A stretch of 64,000 nucleotides of DNA from positions 62,001 through 126,000 of the forward strand of contig NZ_JYOO01000010.1 in the NCBI RefSeq assembly GCF_000956595.1, in the 5' to 3' direction. Below, piece by piece: positions 33,219-42,213 of the stretch (position 1 is the stretch's first letter; the number at the start of each line of letters is the position of its first letter). The notes beneath the pieces are model-generated. The model was not told where the DNA came from and searched no databases. It worked only from the letters and a program-made list of their open reading frames with translations. The DNA comes from Priestia aryabhattai B8W22. GTDB taxonomy: Bacteria; Bacillota; Bacilli; Bacillales; Bacillaceae_H. Made by a program: the position numbers and the translations under genes.

Positions 33219-34151
33219 TTAACTTACCTGTGAATGATCCACAATGTTTTTTTGCAAAAAGATTTCTTCTAAAGAAGGTTCTTCTACGTGAACTTGATAA
33301 ATATCGATGCCGCATTGAATCAATTCGCGAATAATCAGAGGGATATTTCTCTCTTTTTGAAGCATCACTTTTGTGTACGTGTGATGGTATTCCACGTCCG
33401 GACTCACCGTACGGAAAAACTGTTGAATATATTCTTTATGGCTGCTTGGGTAAGGATCATGTTTAATCATCACCGTTTTTTTCGCTTGGTATTGAAAGCG
33501 CAGTTCTTCCATTGTCCCTTCTATTAAAATAACCCCATTTTTCATAATCGCTACGCGTGTACAAATCTTCTCAACTTCATTTAAATTATGAGACGTCATA
33601 AAAATCGTCTTGCCTTGATTTTGAAGTTCTCTTATTAATTCATGAATGTGGAGAGCAGATTCAATATCTACTCCAGAAGTTGGTTCATCTAAAAATATAA
33701 GATCTGGATCTGTTATAATTGCTTGAGCAATTCCTAACTTCTTTTTCATTCCAAATGAAAACTTTCCAACTTTCTGATGGTCATGTCCTTCTAATCCTAC
33801 TTTCTTCAGTACATCACTACAGTGTTCTTTAGAAAAACGATGGCCATTTATCTTTAAAAAATAGCGCAAATGATTGAGCGCTGTCATCTCATCGTAAAAG
33901 TTAGCATAGTCAGGAAGCACACCTATTTTCTTCTGAAGCTCTAAATCAATATCACTCTGTCCCAGCAGCGTAAATTCTCCTGCTGAAGGAAATGAAACGC
34001 CGGTAAGCATATTAATAAATGTAGACTTCCCTGCTCCGTTTCTCCCTAAAAATCCGTAAATTTCTCCTTGTGGTACCTGTAAATTAATACTGTTAACAAT
34101 TGTTTTAGATCCATACTTTTTAGTTAATTTACTTGTTTCTATAGCATACAT
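33219..34151 (-). CDS. ABC transporter ATP-binding subunit (ABC-2 exporter)
   Basis: A 310-residue ATPase of the CcmA/BcrA-like exporter group. Walker A is GRNGAGKS (36-43), the signature is the variant FSFGMKKKL, Walker B is LIFLDEPTSG, and the switch His lies in MTSHNLNEVE. A C-terminal extension of about 90 residues follows. The ATG at 34151 has AAAGGAGA upstream; a longer frame runs into the preceding gene. It abuts the permease stop, so the two are co-translated. Substrate unknown; drug or peptide export is usual. Confidence 0.88.
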   Translation of the reverse strand: MYAIETSKLTKKYGSKTIVNSINLQVPQGEIYGFLGRNGAGKSTFINMLTGVSFPSAGEFTLLGQSDIDLELQKKIGVLPDYANFYDEMTALNHLRYFLKINGHRFSKEHCSDVLKKVGLEGHDHQKVGKFSFGMKKKLGIAQAIITDPDLIFLDEPTSGVDIESALHIHELIRELQNQGKTIFMTSHNLNEVEKICTRVAIMKNGVILIEGTMEELRFQYQAKKTVMIKHDPYPSSHKEYIQQFFRTVSPDVEYHHTYTKVMLQKERNIPLIIRELIQCGIDIYQVHVEEPSLEEIFLQKNIVDHSQVS

Positions 34152-34152
34152 A

Positions 34153-34836
34153 TTATACTTCTCTCCTTTTAAAACTCCAAAGTGCCGTACATAAACAAAG
34201 TGCTGCAAAAATAAGAAGAACTGTTAGATACCCTTTCTCCAACTTTAAATAGTAGTAGGGTGTCACATACTTAAACCATGCAATGTACGCTTTTGATGAA
34301 AATATGCTCCATCCACTCAGTACCGGTAGAACAAACGATAAAATAATTGATAAAAACATAGTATGAGTTGGGTTTGGCAGCAAAGCTGAAAGCATTAATA
34401 CAAATGAAATCATGCACATAGTGAATAGTAGGCACTCTAAAAATATATAAAAAGAAAAATGATGCGAAATAAACGCAATCAATAGAAATGAAAGAGAGAT
34501 ACAAACGAGCCAGAAACAACAAATACCTAAGAATTTCCCTAGTACAATACGCTCTCTTGATGTTTTAGTAACTAAAAACCTTGCCGTCCTTGTTTTAATT
34601 TCTTGATTAATAACATTATGAGAAAGACTTGAAATAAACAGAGGTCCGAACCCGAGAAGCATCGCCAAAATTCCCCCGTTGGCTCCATCTCGAATCTGTG
34701 CGCTCGTCAGTTGACCTCCAAGTTGACTGACTATATGGGCTATTCCATAGGAAGCACCGCATACGATTATAATAACGATAATTGATTTAATGCTTTTAAA
34801 TAAGCTTTGAAACTCTTTTATACTAATGGCCCACAT
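34153..34836 (-). CDS. ABC-2 type permease subunit
   Basis: A 227-residue membrane protein with six predicted helices: one near the N-terminus (IIVIIIVCGASYGIAHIVS), one after a hydrophilic stretch (GILAMLLGFGPLFISSL), then four in the second half. The loop INQEIKTRTARFLVTKTSRERIVLGKFLG is the amphipathic segment typical of ABC-2 permeases such as NatB and YthQ types. Middle gene of a three-gene operon (DUF418, permease, ATPase). AAAAGGAG precedes the ATG. Confidence 0.85.
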   Translation of the reverse strand: MWAISIKEFQSLFKSIKSIIVIIIVCGASYGIAHIVSQLGGQLTSAQIRDGANGGILAMLLGFGPLFISSLSHNVINQEIKTRTARFLVTKTSRERIVLGKFLGICCFWLVCISLSFLLIAFISHHFSFYIFLECLLFTMCMISFVLMLSALLPNPTHTMFLSIILSFVLPVLSGWSIFSSKAYIAWFKYVTPYYYLKLEKGYLTVLLIFAALCLCTALWSFKRREV

Positions 34837-34872
34837 TTTTAAAATCTCCTTTTGACATAAGTTTGACTGCTA

Positions 34873-36087
34873 TCATCCAACAAAAGGATGATTTACTTCT
34901 GACGGTAAAGTTTTTTTCTCTTTTGGCTTTCCACTCCAAGAAAAATTTGTCCATATGCGCAGCAGCTTTTCCACCGGTCCAGTTTTAAATTTTTGCACGT
35001 ACATATAACTGCCGATAAGCTGAATTCCGTAAATACCTATGCAGACAAAAACCCCTGCAATCATGCCGAGCTTTCCGAAATAACCTAATCCATAACCATA
35101 AAAAATCGTCGTGCATATAACCGTTTGCATTAAATAATTACTAAGCGATATCCTGCCTACGCTTTCAAAAGCCTTCATCAAAAATGACTTCTCGTATTTC
35201 GCATATAGCCAAGCAAAGCCTGCAATATAACCAAGAGATAAGAGACTCCCACCTAACATATGTGTAGAACCAGCCCAATTAGCATCTGGCCATACGTACA
35301 TAGTTCCTTTTAACAGCAAGCTAAGCGGAACCAACACGGCCGCCCAACGGCCATACTGTTTTTGATTAGCTGAAACGTCGTAAAACCACTTTTTCTTCCC
35401 CGCATACATACCAAACAAAAACAAAGCACCCATTATAAATGGTGTAAACAAGAAGGCAAAAGCAAATTTATATCCTGCTATATTCATCGGATCAACATTG
35501 TTGCGGTGGTCTTTAATTTGTTCATAAGTTCCACTTCCATACACATGAATCGTATCTTTTACGTATGTGGTAAGCGTTTGTTTATCACTAAGAAGATACA
35601 TGTTATCGTGTAATGAACCGTAACCAGCCGCTCCGGTCAGAATCAACAAAATTGATGCCCATACCAACAGCGTTTTAGCTTTACGGTTTAAAAAGAAAAC
35701 TAATAAAAATATCCCCATCATTCCGTAAAACGTAAGAATATCTCCTTCCCATAAAAGTACTCCATGCAGCAGGCCAAACCCTAGAAGCAGAAGAAAGCGG
35801 CGAAAGAAATGCCTTTTTACTCCTAACTGCCTTCTTTCTAAGCTTTCTTTCATCTTCACCATTGAATAGCCAAATAAAAAAGTAAAGATTGGCATAAAAC
35901 TTTCTTCTACCGCGACTTTTAAAAAGACATAGGCTGCTGAATCACTTGGTGATAGCGAGAAGAGATGAATCATATCCTTTCCGTAAATACCATATTGAAA
36001 AATCAGCATATTCGCTAGTAAAATACCAAACAAGCTGAATCCTCTCATACTATCAATTACTTTAACTCGCCTAAAATCATTACTCAT
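34873..36087 (-). CDS. DUF418-domain membrane protein
   Basis: A 404-residue polytopic protein with about ten helices. The N-terminus RVKVIDSMRGFSLFGILLANM is the family start, and the C-terminal DUF418 region has GRISLSNYLMQTVICTTIFYGYGLGYFGK. Family members (YeiB, YrkO types) are thought to transfer acyl groups or to be transporters; the function is unsettled. The ATG at 36087 follows GGAG. First gene of the operon with the ABC exporter and divergent from a two-component system that may regulate it. Confidence 0.85.
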   Translation of the reverse strand: MSNDFRRVKVIDSMRGFSLFGILLANMLIFQYGIYGKDMIHLFSLSPSDSAAYVFLKVAVEESFMPIFTFLFGYSMVKMKESLERRQLGVKRHFFRRFLLLLGFGLLHGVLLWEGDILTFYGMMGIFLLVFFLNRKAKTLLVWASILLILTGAAGYGSLHDNMYLLSDKQTLTTYVKDTIHVYGSGTYEQIKDHRNNVDPMNIAGYKFAFAFLFTPFIMGALFLFGMYAGKKKWFYDVSANQKQYGRWAAVLVPLSLLLKGTMYVWPDANWAGSTHMLGGSLLSLGYIAGFAWLYAKYEKSFLMKAFESVGRISLSNYLMQTVICTTIFYGYGLGYFGKLGMIAGVFVCIGIYGIQLIGSYMYVQKFKTGPVEKLLRIWTNFSWSGKPKEKKTLPSEVNHPFVG

Positions 36088-36257
36088 CCTTTTAACTCCT
36101 TTACTATGTGTCTGTATATTTAGTATATGAAATGAAGTTTTCAAGAAAATAAACGGGAGATTATCTTTTCTTTAACATTTTCCAATTTTGTTAATCTTTT
36201 CGTAATGTTCTTATGCTAAAATCGAATACGTATGAAATGAAACAGAGGTGATTTATA

Positions 36258-36983
36258 TTGGAAGATGCATCTATATTGCTAGTTGATGATGAAATTGCTA
36301 TTGTCAAAATGTTGGAGACAGTATTAAAAAAAGAAGGATTCAACCAAATCTATAAAGCTCACACCGCTCAAGAAGCGCTAGATGTTTTACATAATAAAAC
36401 GATTGATATTATTTTGTTGGACGTCATGCTTCCCGATAAAAGCGGATTTGATATTTGTCCTAAAATTCGTGAGCTCTCAAACGCATATATCCTGTTCATA
36501 ACAGCCAAAGTATCTGACTTGGATGTGTTAACAGGTTTCGCCATGGGCGGAGACGACTACGTAACCAAGCCATTTAACCCTTTAGAAATTGCGGCACGAA
36601 TTAAAGCACGACTGCGCAGAAAACAAGCGCTGACCGAAAGAAATCCTGTAAAAATGGAATCACAGCCTTCAAATCGCTATGAGTTTGATCGTTTTATCAT
36701 AGATGAATCCGCTGGAGAGCTCATTGTAGATGGTCAAACGGTTGCTTGCCCCGCACAAGTATTTTTGCTGCTCCTTCATTTCTGTAAAAATATGAATATT
36801 GTTCTTTCTAAATCACAGCTGCTTGAAGCCGTCTGGGGATATAACCAGTTCGTAGACGATAATACGGTAACCGTACATATTCGAAGAATCAGAGAAAGAA
36901 TCGAAGATAACCCCAGCACCCCAAAACATTTAGTTACAGTACGAGGGCTTGGATATAAATTAGTGACCGGAAAAGCACTATGA
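36258..36983 (+). CDS. OmpR-family response regulator
   Basis: A 241-residue regulator: receiver with D10-D11, phosphoacceptor D55 (IILLDVMLPDKSG) and a KPFNPLE end, then a winged-helix DNA-binding domain (about 130-237, ending TVRGLGYKL). The TTG start lies seven bases after AGAGGTG. The next gene, its kinase, begins at the overlapping ATGA. It is divergent from the DUF418-ABC operon, with a shared intergenic stretch of about 170 bases, so control of that operon is the simplest guess. Confidence 0.9.
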   Translation: MEDASILLVDDEIAIVKMLETVLKKEGFNQIYKAHTAQEALDVLHNKTIDIILLDVMLPDKSGFDICPKIRELSNAYILFITAKVSDLDVLTGFAMGGDDYVTKPFNPLEIAARIKARLRRKQALTERNPVKMESQPSNRYEFDRFIIDESAGELIVDGQTVACPAQVFLLLLHFCKNMNIVLSKSQLLEAVWGYNQFVDDNTVTVHIRRIRERIEDNPSTPKHLVTVRGLGYKLVTGKAL

Positions 36984-38734
36984 AATCAATTAAAAGAAGA
37001 TTGACCTTTCATTTTTCGTTTCAGTTTATTATGACTTCTATTTGCATTTGCTGTGTTATTTTTTGTTGTTTTATATTTATAGCTGTATATCTTACAAATC
37101 AAGATATAAGAAGAGACTTTCCTACAGGTTCCCTAAGCATGTTAACGACTGATACAGTTATTGAAAATGGAAAAGCTACTATACCGAAAGATTTAACGAA
37201 AGAAATTAAAAGTGAAAACCTATGGTATCAAGTGGTAAACAAAAAAGGAGATGTAATTGGAGAAGTTAATACTCCTAAAAATATCCCTAAACATTATACA
37301 ATTAATCAACTTCTCGATATTGAAAAACAGAAAAAATTTCGAGACTATCATATCGTCACAGAACTGGATACGTTTCTTGTACAACCCACATACTACATAC
37401 TAGGCTATAAAAATGAATTAAAAGACCAGTTATACGATTTATATAAAAATTACAGCCAAGGCGGCCTTCCAATAACTGAAAAAGTACCTCAATTGGAAAA
37501 GCAGTTATTAAGTAAGGATGCTTCTCTGCAAGTTATTAACAACCAAGGCAAAGTTATCTCTTCCTTTCGAATGCCCAAAACAAAACAGCAGTATGAGCCT
37601 TTAGACATTATTTCCCGAAAAATTGAAAAAGACAAATATGAATCTACAGCTACAATTTTTCATGATTCAAAGAAAAATTATTCATGGATTTTTCATACCC
37701 CTAACAAACATCAAACTATTTCTGACTACTCAATTATTAGAAAACTAGTAATTGGCGCAGTTGTTGTTACTGCTTCAGTTCTTTTAGCAACTATATCTAT
37801 TTCAATCTGGAACGCTTTTCGCTACGGCGGGCCCTTACTTCTCTTCACCAGCTGGCTCGGACGTATGGGAAGCGGAAACTATTCAGAAGTGCTAACAGAA
37901 AAAGAGCGGAAGCGCGTCTTTCGGAAGAATGGAAAAGTACGTTTTCAATATCGCCTCTATTCAGAAGTAATTACAGCCTTTTATGAGATGGCAGAGCAGC
38001 TTAGCTTGGCTGAAAAAGAACGAAAGCAGCTAGAGACCACTCGTGAAGAATGGATGACGGGAATATCTCATGATTTGCGGACACCTATTTCAACAATTCA
38101 AGGATATGGGCATATGCTGGAAAGCGGCCATTACAATTGGGACGAAGAAGAGCTAAAAGAAATTGGCCAAACGCTGCGTGACAAAAGTGAGTATATGGTG
38201 GGGCTTGTAGAAGATTTTTCACTGGCCTTTAAGCTTAAAAATAATGTCGTTGTCTTAGAAACAAAAAAAGTGGACGTTCATCAATTACTTCAGCATATTG
38301 TTTTAAAATTCGTTAACGATCGAACCATTAAAAATGTTCAATTCTCTTATGTGCCTGTTCATCTTCAACCTTTTATTCAAGCTGACACGCGCTGGTTTGA
38401 GCGAATGGTTGATAATTTAATTTTTAATGCTATTAAGCATAACCCTGATAACACCACTATTACAATTTCGACGGCCATAAAAAATGACCACATCTTAATT
38501 ATGATTCAAGACGATGGAATTGGAATGGATGAAGAAACGCAGAAAAATTTATTTGACCGCTATTACCGCGGCACAAATACAACCGAAAAAACAGAAGGTG
38601 CTGGACTTGGCATGAGCATCGCAAAGGCCATTTGCGAACTTCATAAAGGGCAAATCGAAGTGAAATCTACTCTTCACCAAGGAACTGCCATTACCCTGCA
38701 TATTCCTCTTTCAACCAATCAGCAGCCGGACTAA
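36980..38734 (+). CDS. Sensor histidine kinase paired with the 36258 regulator
   Basis: A 584-residue membrane kinase: helix 1 (about 13-38), a large extracytoplasmic domain (about 40-250), helix 2 (253-277), a linker, HisKA with H364 (GISHDLRTPIST) and an HATPase domain (NLIFNAIKHN, DDGIGM, GAGLGMSIAK). The large external domain would bind a ligand outside the cell. No recognised domain name comes to mind for it. The gene overlaps the regulator by four bases. The partner transporter may export the signal or a harmful compound. Confidence 0.88.
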   Translation: MKSIKRRLTFHFSFQFIMTSICICCVIFCCFIFIAVYLTNQDIRRDFPTGSLSMLTTDTVIENGKATIPKDLTKEIKSENLWYQVVNKKGDVIGEVNTPKNIPKHYTINQLLDIEKQKKFRDYHIVTELDTFLVQPTYYILGYKNELKDQLYDLYKNYSQGGLPITEKVPQLEKQLLSKDASLQVINNQGKVISSFRMPKTKQQYEPLDIISRKIEKDKYESTATIFHDSKKNYSWIFHTPNKHQTISDYSIIRKLVIGAVVVTASVLLATISISIWNAFRYGGPLLLFTSWLGRMGSGNYSEVLTEKERKRVFRKNGKVRFQYRLYSEVITAFYEMAEQLSLAEKERKQLETTREEWMTGISHDLRTPISTIQGYGHMLESGHYNWDEEELKEIGQTLRDKSEYMVGLVEDFSLAFKLKNNVVVLETKKVDVHQLLQHIVLKFVNDRTIKNVQFSYVPVHLQPFIQADTRWFERMVDNLIFNAIKHNPDNTTITISTAIKNDHILIMIQDDGIGMDEETQKNLFDRYYRGTNTTEKTEGAGLGMSIAKAICELHKGQIEVKSTLHQGTAITLHIPLSTNQQPD

Positions 38735-38751
38735 ACTCCAGCTGCTTTTAT
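38721..38751 (+). terminator. Probable weak terminator after the 36980 kinase gene
   Basis: AGCAGC (38721-38726) and GCTGCT (38741-38746) form a six-bp stem across the stop codon, followed by TTTTA. Confidence 0.5.
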
Positions 38752-38769
38752 ACACCTCAATCATCCCCG

Positions 38770-38778
38770 TGCTATAAT
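38770..38778 (+). promoter_or_regulatory. Extended -10 promoter of ykoGH
   Basis: TGCTATAAT, a perfect -10 with TGn extension, 37 bases before the ykoG start codon. The -35 region is poor. Confidence 0.6.
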
Positions 38779-38814
38779 GTACGCAACTATACATAGACAC
38801 AAGGGGGAATTTTT

Positions 38815-39507
38815 TTGAGTAAAGGCAGAATTTTAATTGTAGAAGATGAGCGCAAAATTGCTCGTTTGATTCAGCTCGAGCTTGAACACGAAGGGTACGA
38901 AACGGGCATGGCTTATACAGGGACGGAAGGGTTAGCAGAGTTTCAAGAACACGATTGGGATTTGCTGCTTTTAGATGTGATGCTTCCTGAACTGAGCGGT
39001 CTCGAAGTACTTCGTCGTATTCGAACAAATGATGATCAAACGCCCGTTATTTTATTAACGGCTCGGGACGCCCTTCCTGATAAGGTAAGCGGACTAGATT
39101 TAGGAGCGAACGACTACATTACAAAGCCTTTTCAAATTGAAGAGCTTTTTGCACGCATTCGCGTATGGCTTCGCCATCCTGCATCAACATCGCCTGCTGA
39201 ACAAGAAACGGCCGCTCTCCAACTAGGCAATTTAGTGGTTAACGAAAAAACGCGAGAAGTCACGCGTGAAAATAAAGCCATTGAGCTGACTCCGAAAGAG
39301 TATGATTTGCTTGTCTATATGCTTCAAAACAACAATCAAGTGCTAAGCTTTGAACAGCTTCTTACAAACGTATGGGGATTCGATTACTACGGAGACACGA
39401 ATATTGTATACGTATACATTCGATATTTGCGCAAAAAAATTGATGCTCCATTTTCAATACCCTACATTCAAACAGTGCGCGGCGTTGGCTATATGCTTAA
39501 GGAGTAG
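38815..39507 (+). CDS. ykoG: OmpR-family response regulator YkoG-like
   Basis: A 230-residue regulator with receiver (E10-D11, phosphoacceptor D54 in LLLDVMLPELSG) and a C-terminal winged helix ending TVRGVGYMLKE. The TTG start follows AGGGGGA. The order regulator, kinase, PepSY protein is that of B. subtilis ykoGHI, which supports the name. Direct targets probably include the PepSY genes downstream. The pair belongs to the ArlRS/CsrRS-like branch. Confidence 0.85.
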   Translation: MSKGRILIVEDERKIARLIQLELEHEGYETGMAYTGTEGLAEFQEHDWDLLLLDVMLPELSGLEVLRRIRTNDDQTPVILLTARDALPDKVSGLDLGANDYITKPFQIEELFARIRVWLRHPASTSPAEQETAALQLGNLVVNEKTREVTRENKAIELTPKEYDLLVYMLQNNNQVLSFEQLLTNVWGFDYYGDTNIVYVYIRYLRKKIDAPFSIPYIQTVRGVGYMLKE

Positions 39508-39510
39508 CTC

Positions 39511-40857
39511 ATGAAACTGCAAACAAAGATTATCCTTACATCAACTGCGCTGCTTTTTATTCTGCTAGTAATTGCAAACAGTTCGGTTTACTTTATTTTC
39601 AAGAAAACCATGGAAGACAATGCAATTGAACGTTTGCAAGCAGAAACAAGCAACGTAACAAATGGTCTCAAACAAACAAGTTCGACAGTTAAACAATCCA
39701 ATTTGCTTCGTGCTTATTTGCCTCCTAACGGAATGATTCGTATTTTACCTAAGTCGGGCAGCCCTTTAGTTGTATCCGTTACTGATCAAACGAAAAAGCT
39801 TCAGGCCCTGCCTTATTCCTATTATTCAAATGAACAAACAACAATCAAAGAAGACGACGGCCATCTATACGCGATTTCACATACTCCCGTCATTTGGACG
39901 AACGGTGAAGTCGTTTCTTTGGAAGTCACGGAACAACTCGAAGACGTGGAACAATCTTTACAGACGTTAAAATTTATCTTGCTTATTGCCTCTCTTGTTA
40001 TATTGATTCCAACTATATTTGCGGGACGGCTTTTAAGTAAAATTATTTTGCTGCCTATCAAATCTCTTATTCATACTATGGAAGAGATTCAAGTGTCTCG
40101 CACGTTCAAAAAAATTGACCTTTCTTCTTCTTCTAAAGACGAGTTAGATCAAATGGCCAATACCTTCAATAATATGATGGATTTATTAGAGGAAAACTAT
40201 AAAAAGCAAGAGCAGTTTGTATCGGATGCTTCTCATGAATTAAAAACACCCCTTACCGTGGTAGAAAGCTATGCCAATATGCTAAAACGCTGGGGAATGA
40301 AGCGGCCAGACATTTTAGAAGAAGCCATCGAAGCCATTCACTCGGAGTCTTTGCGGATGAAACAGCTTACGTCTCAAATGTTGGTACTCGCGAAAGATGA
40401 ATCTCAGTGGGAGCTTCACATGGAACACGTAGATGCGGCCGCCATATGTACACAAACAATCAAGCATCTAGAACAAGCCTTTGAACGAACCATTTATTTA
40501 AGCGTAAAAACTGATCATCCAATTGTAACAGCCGATGAAAAACGGTTAAAGCAGCTGCTATACATCCTGTTAGATAATGCCATTAAATATAGTGAAAAAG
40601 CGGTAGAAGTAACTATAGCAAGAAACGAAAGCTTTATGATTACGGTCACAGATCAAGGAATTGGTATTCCAAAAGAAGACTTATCAAACGTGTACGAACG
40701 CTTTTTTCGCGTAGATAAAGCAAGAAATCGAGAAACTGGTGGTTCAGGACTCGGATTATCCATTGCTCGAAAGATTGTAGAAGCCCATAGCGGACGTATT
40801 GAGATTAGCAGCGATGAAGGAAAAGGGACATCCGTAACGGTTTGCTTTCCTCTTTAA
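39511..40857 (+). CDS. ykoH: Sensor histidine kinase YkoH-like
   Basis: A 448-residue kinase: helix 1 (about 8-30), an extracytoplasmic domain of about 120 residues, helix 2 (about 153-172), HAMP (about 172-228), HisKA with H242 (SDASHELKTPLTV) and HATPase (LLDNAIKYSE, DQGIGIP, GSGLGLSIA). The start follows AAGGAG, which overlaps the end of ykoG. The PepSY proteins encoded next may modulate the sensor or be its targets; in PepSY/kinase pairs both have been proposed. Confidence 0.87.
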   Translation: MKLQTKIILTSTALLFILLVIANSSVYFIFKKTMEDNAIERLQAETSNVTNGLKQTSSTVKQSNLLRAYLPPNGMIRILPKSGSPLVVSVTDQTKKLQALPYSYYSNEQTTIKEDDGHLYAISHTPVIWTNGEVVSLEVTEQLEDVEQSLQTLKFILLIASLVILIPTIFAGRLLSKIILLPIKSLIHTMEEIQVSRTFKKIDLSSSSKDELDQMANTFNNMMDLLEENYKKQEQFVSDASHELKTPLTVVESYANMLKRWGMKRPDILEEAIEAIHSESLRMKQLTSQMLVLAKDESQWELHMEHVDAAAICTQTIKHLEQAFERTIYLSVKTDHPIVTADEKRLKQLLYILLDNAIKYSEKAVEVTIARNESFMITVTDQGIGIPKEDLSNVYERFFRVDKARNRETGGSGLGLSIARKIVEAHSGRIEISSDEGKGTSVTVCFPL

Positions 40858-40929
40858 TTTCTCACCGTTTCTTAGAGATTTTTAAGAATTGCCTGCTATA
40901 CTACTTTTTAAGATACTGGAGGTGAATGT

Positions 40930-41505
40930 ATGAAGAAAACGGTGCTTTTTATACTTATCTTTCTTGCCGTTGGCTCAGCTTGCTTTTACGGAATCGCAAA
41001 AGCAATGAATCGATCTGATACTATTTTATCCGAATCTGACGTCAGCAGTATGATTCAGCAGAAATACGGCGGCACGATTGAAAATGCAAGCTTTTCTCAA
41101 AAAGATGATGAACCGATTTATCGAATCACTTTGCTTAAAGATGATATTCCATACCACATCACAGTAAATGGAGAAAATGGAGAAGTCCAGTCATTAATCA
41201 AACAAAAAGTAGAGAAACAAACGTCTACTCAAACTAAAAATGATACAGAAGAAGAACAAAAAAAGAGCGAGCAGCCACCAGTTTCTCCTACATCCGACGA
41301 GCCTCTCATTTCAATGGAACAAGCAAGAGATATTGCTTTACAAAAAGTAAAAGGAACGTTTTCCTCAGTTGAAATAGAAGAGGAAGAAGATCAGACCTTC
41401 TACGAAGTCGAAATTGATCAGTCCAAAACAAGAGAAGCTAAAGTGATGATAAATGCTTACTCTGGGCATGTAGATTCCATCACCTATGAAAATGACGACG
41501 ATTAA
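40930..41505 (+). CDS. ykoI: Membrane-anchored double PepSY protein YkoI-like
   Basis: A 191-residue protein with an N-terminal membrane anchor (VLFILIFLAVGSACFYGIA) and two PepSY domains outside the membrane (about 40-97 and 133-190), joined by an acidic linker with Ser, Thr and Pro. PepSY domains are thought to inhibit peptidases or modulate sensors at the surface. GGAGGTG precedes the ATG. It follows ykoH by 70 bases and ends in its own terminator. Confidence 0.82.
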   Translation: MKKTVLFILIFLAVGSACFYGIAKAMNRSDTILSESDVSSMIQQKYGGTIENASFSQKDDEPIYRITLLKDDIPYHITVNGENGEVQSLIKQKVEKQTSTQTKNDTEEEQKKSEQPPVSPTSDEPLISMEQARDIALQKVKGTFSSVEIEEEEDQTFYEVEIDQSKTREAKVMINAYSGHVDSITYENDDD

Positions 41506-41506
41506 A

Positions 41507-41532
41507 AGTACAGCGGAAAGCTGTGCTTTTTT
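41507..41532 (+). terminator. Terminator of the first PepSY gene
   Basis: AGTACAGC (41507-41514), five-base loop, GCTGTGCT (41520-41527), seven T. Confidence 0.88.
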
Positions 41533-41638
41533 TATACACCTTTATTTATTTCTAAGAAAATTTTAAACTTCTTCTTCTTTTCCTTTAAAGTTCATTGGCT
41601 AAGATAGTCTTAACAACAAACTAAGGAGGCCGTAACAT

Positions 41639-42178
41639 ATGAAAGTTATTACAACCGTTTTAGCCAGTGCAGTATTAGTCGGTGGATTAGGTGCAAGTGC
41701 ATATGCCATGACAGATCAGCCAAAAAGCAATGACAAGAAGCAAACCACAACGATTGAAGAAGCAAAGGCAAAAGACATTGCTCTTCAAAAAACAGACGGC
41801 GGTGACATTACAAATATCCAATTAGCCGTAGATGACGGCGTTAAACAATATGAAGTAGACATCACAAAAGGTAATAAAGAATACGATGTAGATATTGACA
41901 GCAACAGCGGTAAAATCATTGAATTTGATGAAGATCAAAAAGACGATGAAGATGAGAAAGAAGAGAATCTCCAAAACGCTTCCCCTGCTATTTCATTAGA
42001 TCAAGCAATCAAAACAGCTTTAAAGAGTGCTAAAGGAACCGTCAATGAAACGGATTTAGACCAAGAAAACGACCGTTTAGTATATGAAATTGAAATTGAC
42101 ACAGCCGCTAAACGTGAGGCAACTGTTTCAGTAGATGCCAAAAACGGTGAGGTAATCAGTGTAGAAATAGATGATTAA
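41639..42178 (+). CDS. Secreted double PepSY protein
   Basis: A 179-residue acidic protein with a signal peptide (ITTVLASAVLVGGLGASAYA) and two PepSY domains (about 38-95 and 117-178). It resembles the protein encoded just upstream but has a cleavable signal instead of an anchor, so the pair probably arose by duplication. AAGGAGG precedes the ATG. A terminator separates it from its neighbour, so it must have its own promoter or depend on readthrough; TTCATTGGCTAAGAT lies in the right place but is a weak match. Confidence 0.82.
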   Translation: MKVITTVLASAVLVGGLGASAYAMTDQPKSNDKKQTTTIEEAKAKDIALQKTDGGDITNIQLAVDDGVKQYEVDITKGNKEYDVDIDSNSGKIIEFDEDQKDDEDEKEENLQNASPAISLDQAIKTALKSAKGTVNETDLDQENDRLVYEIEIDTAAKREATVSVDAKNGEVISVEIDD

Positions 42179-42181
42179 TAG

Positions 42182-42213
42182 AAAAAGCACGCTCCAAAAG
42201 GAGCGTGCTTTTT
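42182..42213. terminator. Bidirectional terminator after the second PepSY gene
   Basis: A 14-bp stem (AAAAAGCACGCTCC and its complement) and AAAA loop, shared with the convergent DUF445 gene. Confidence 0.92.
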
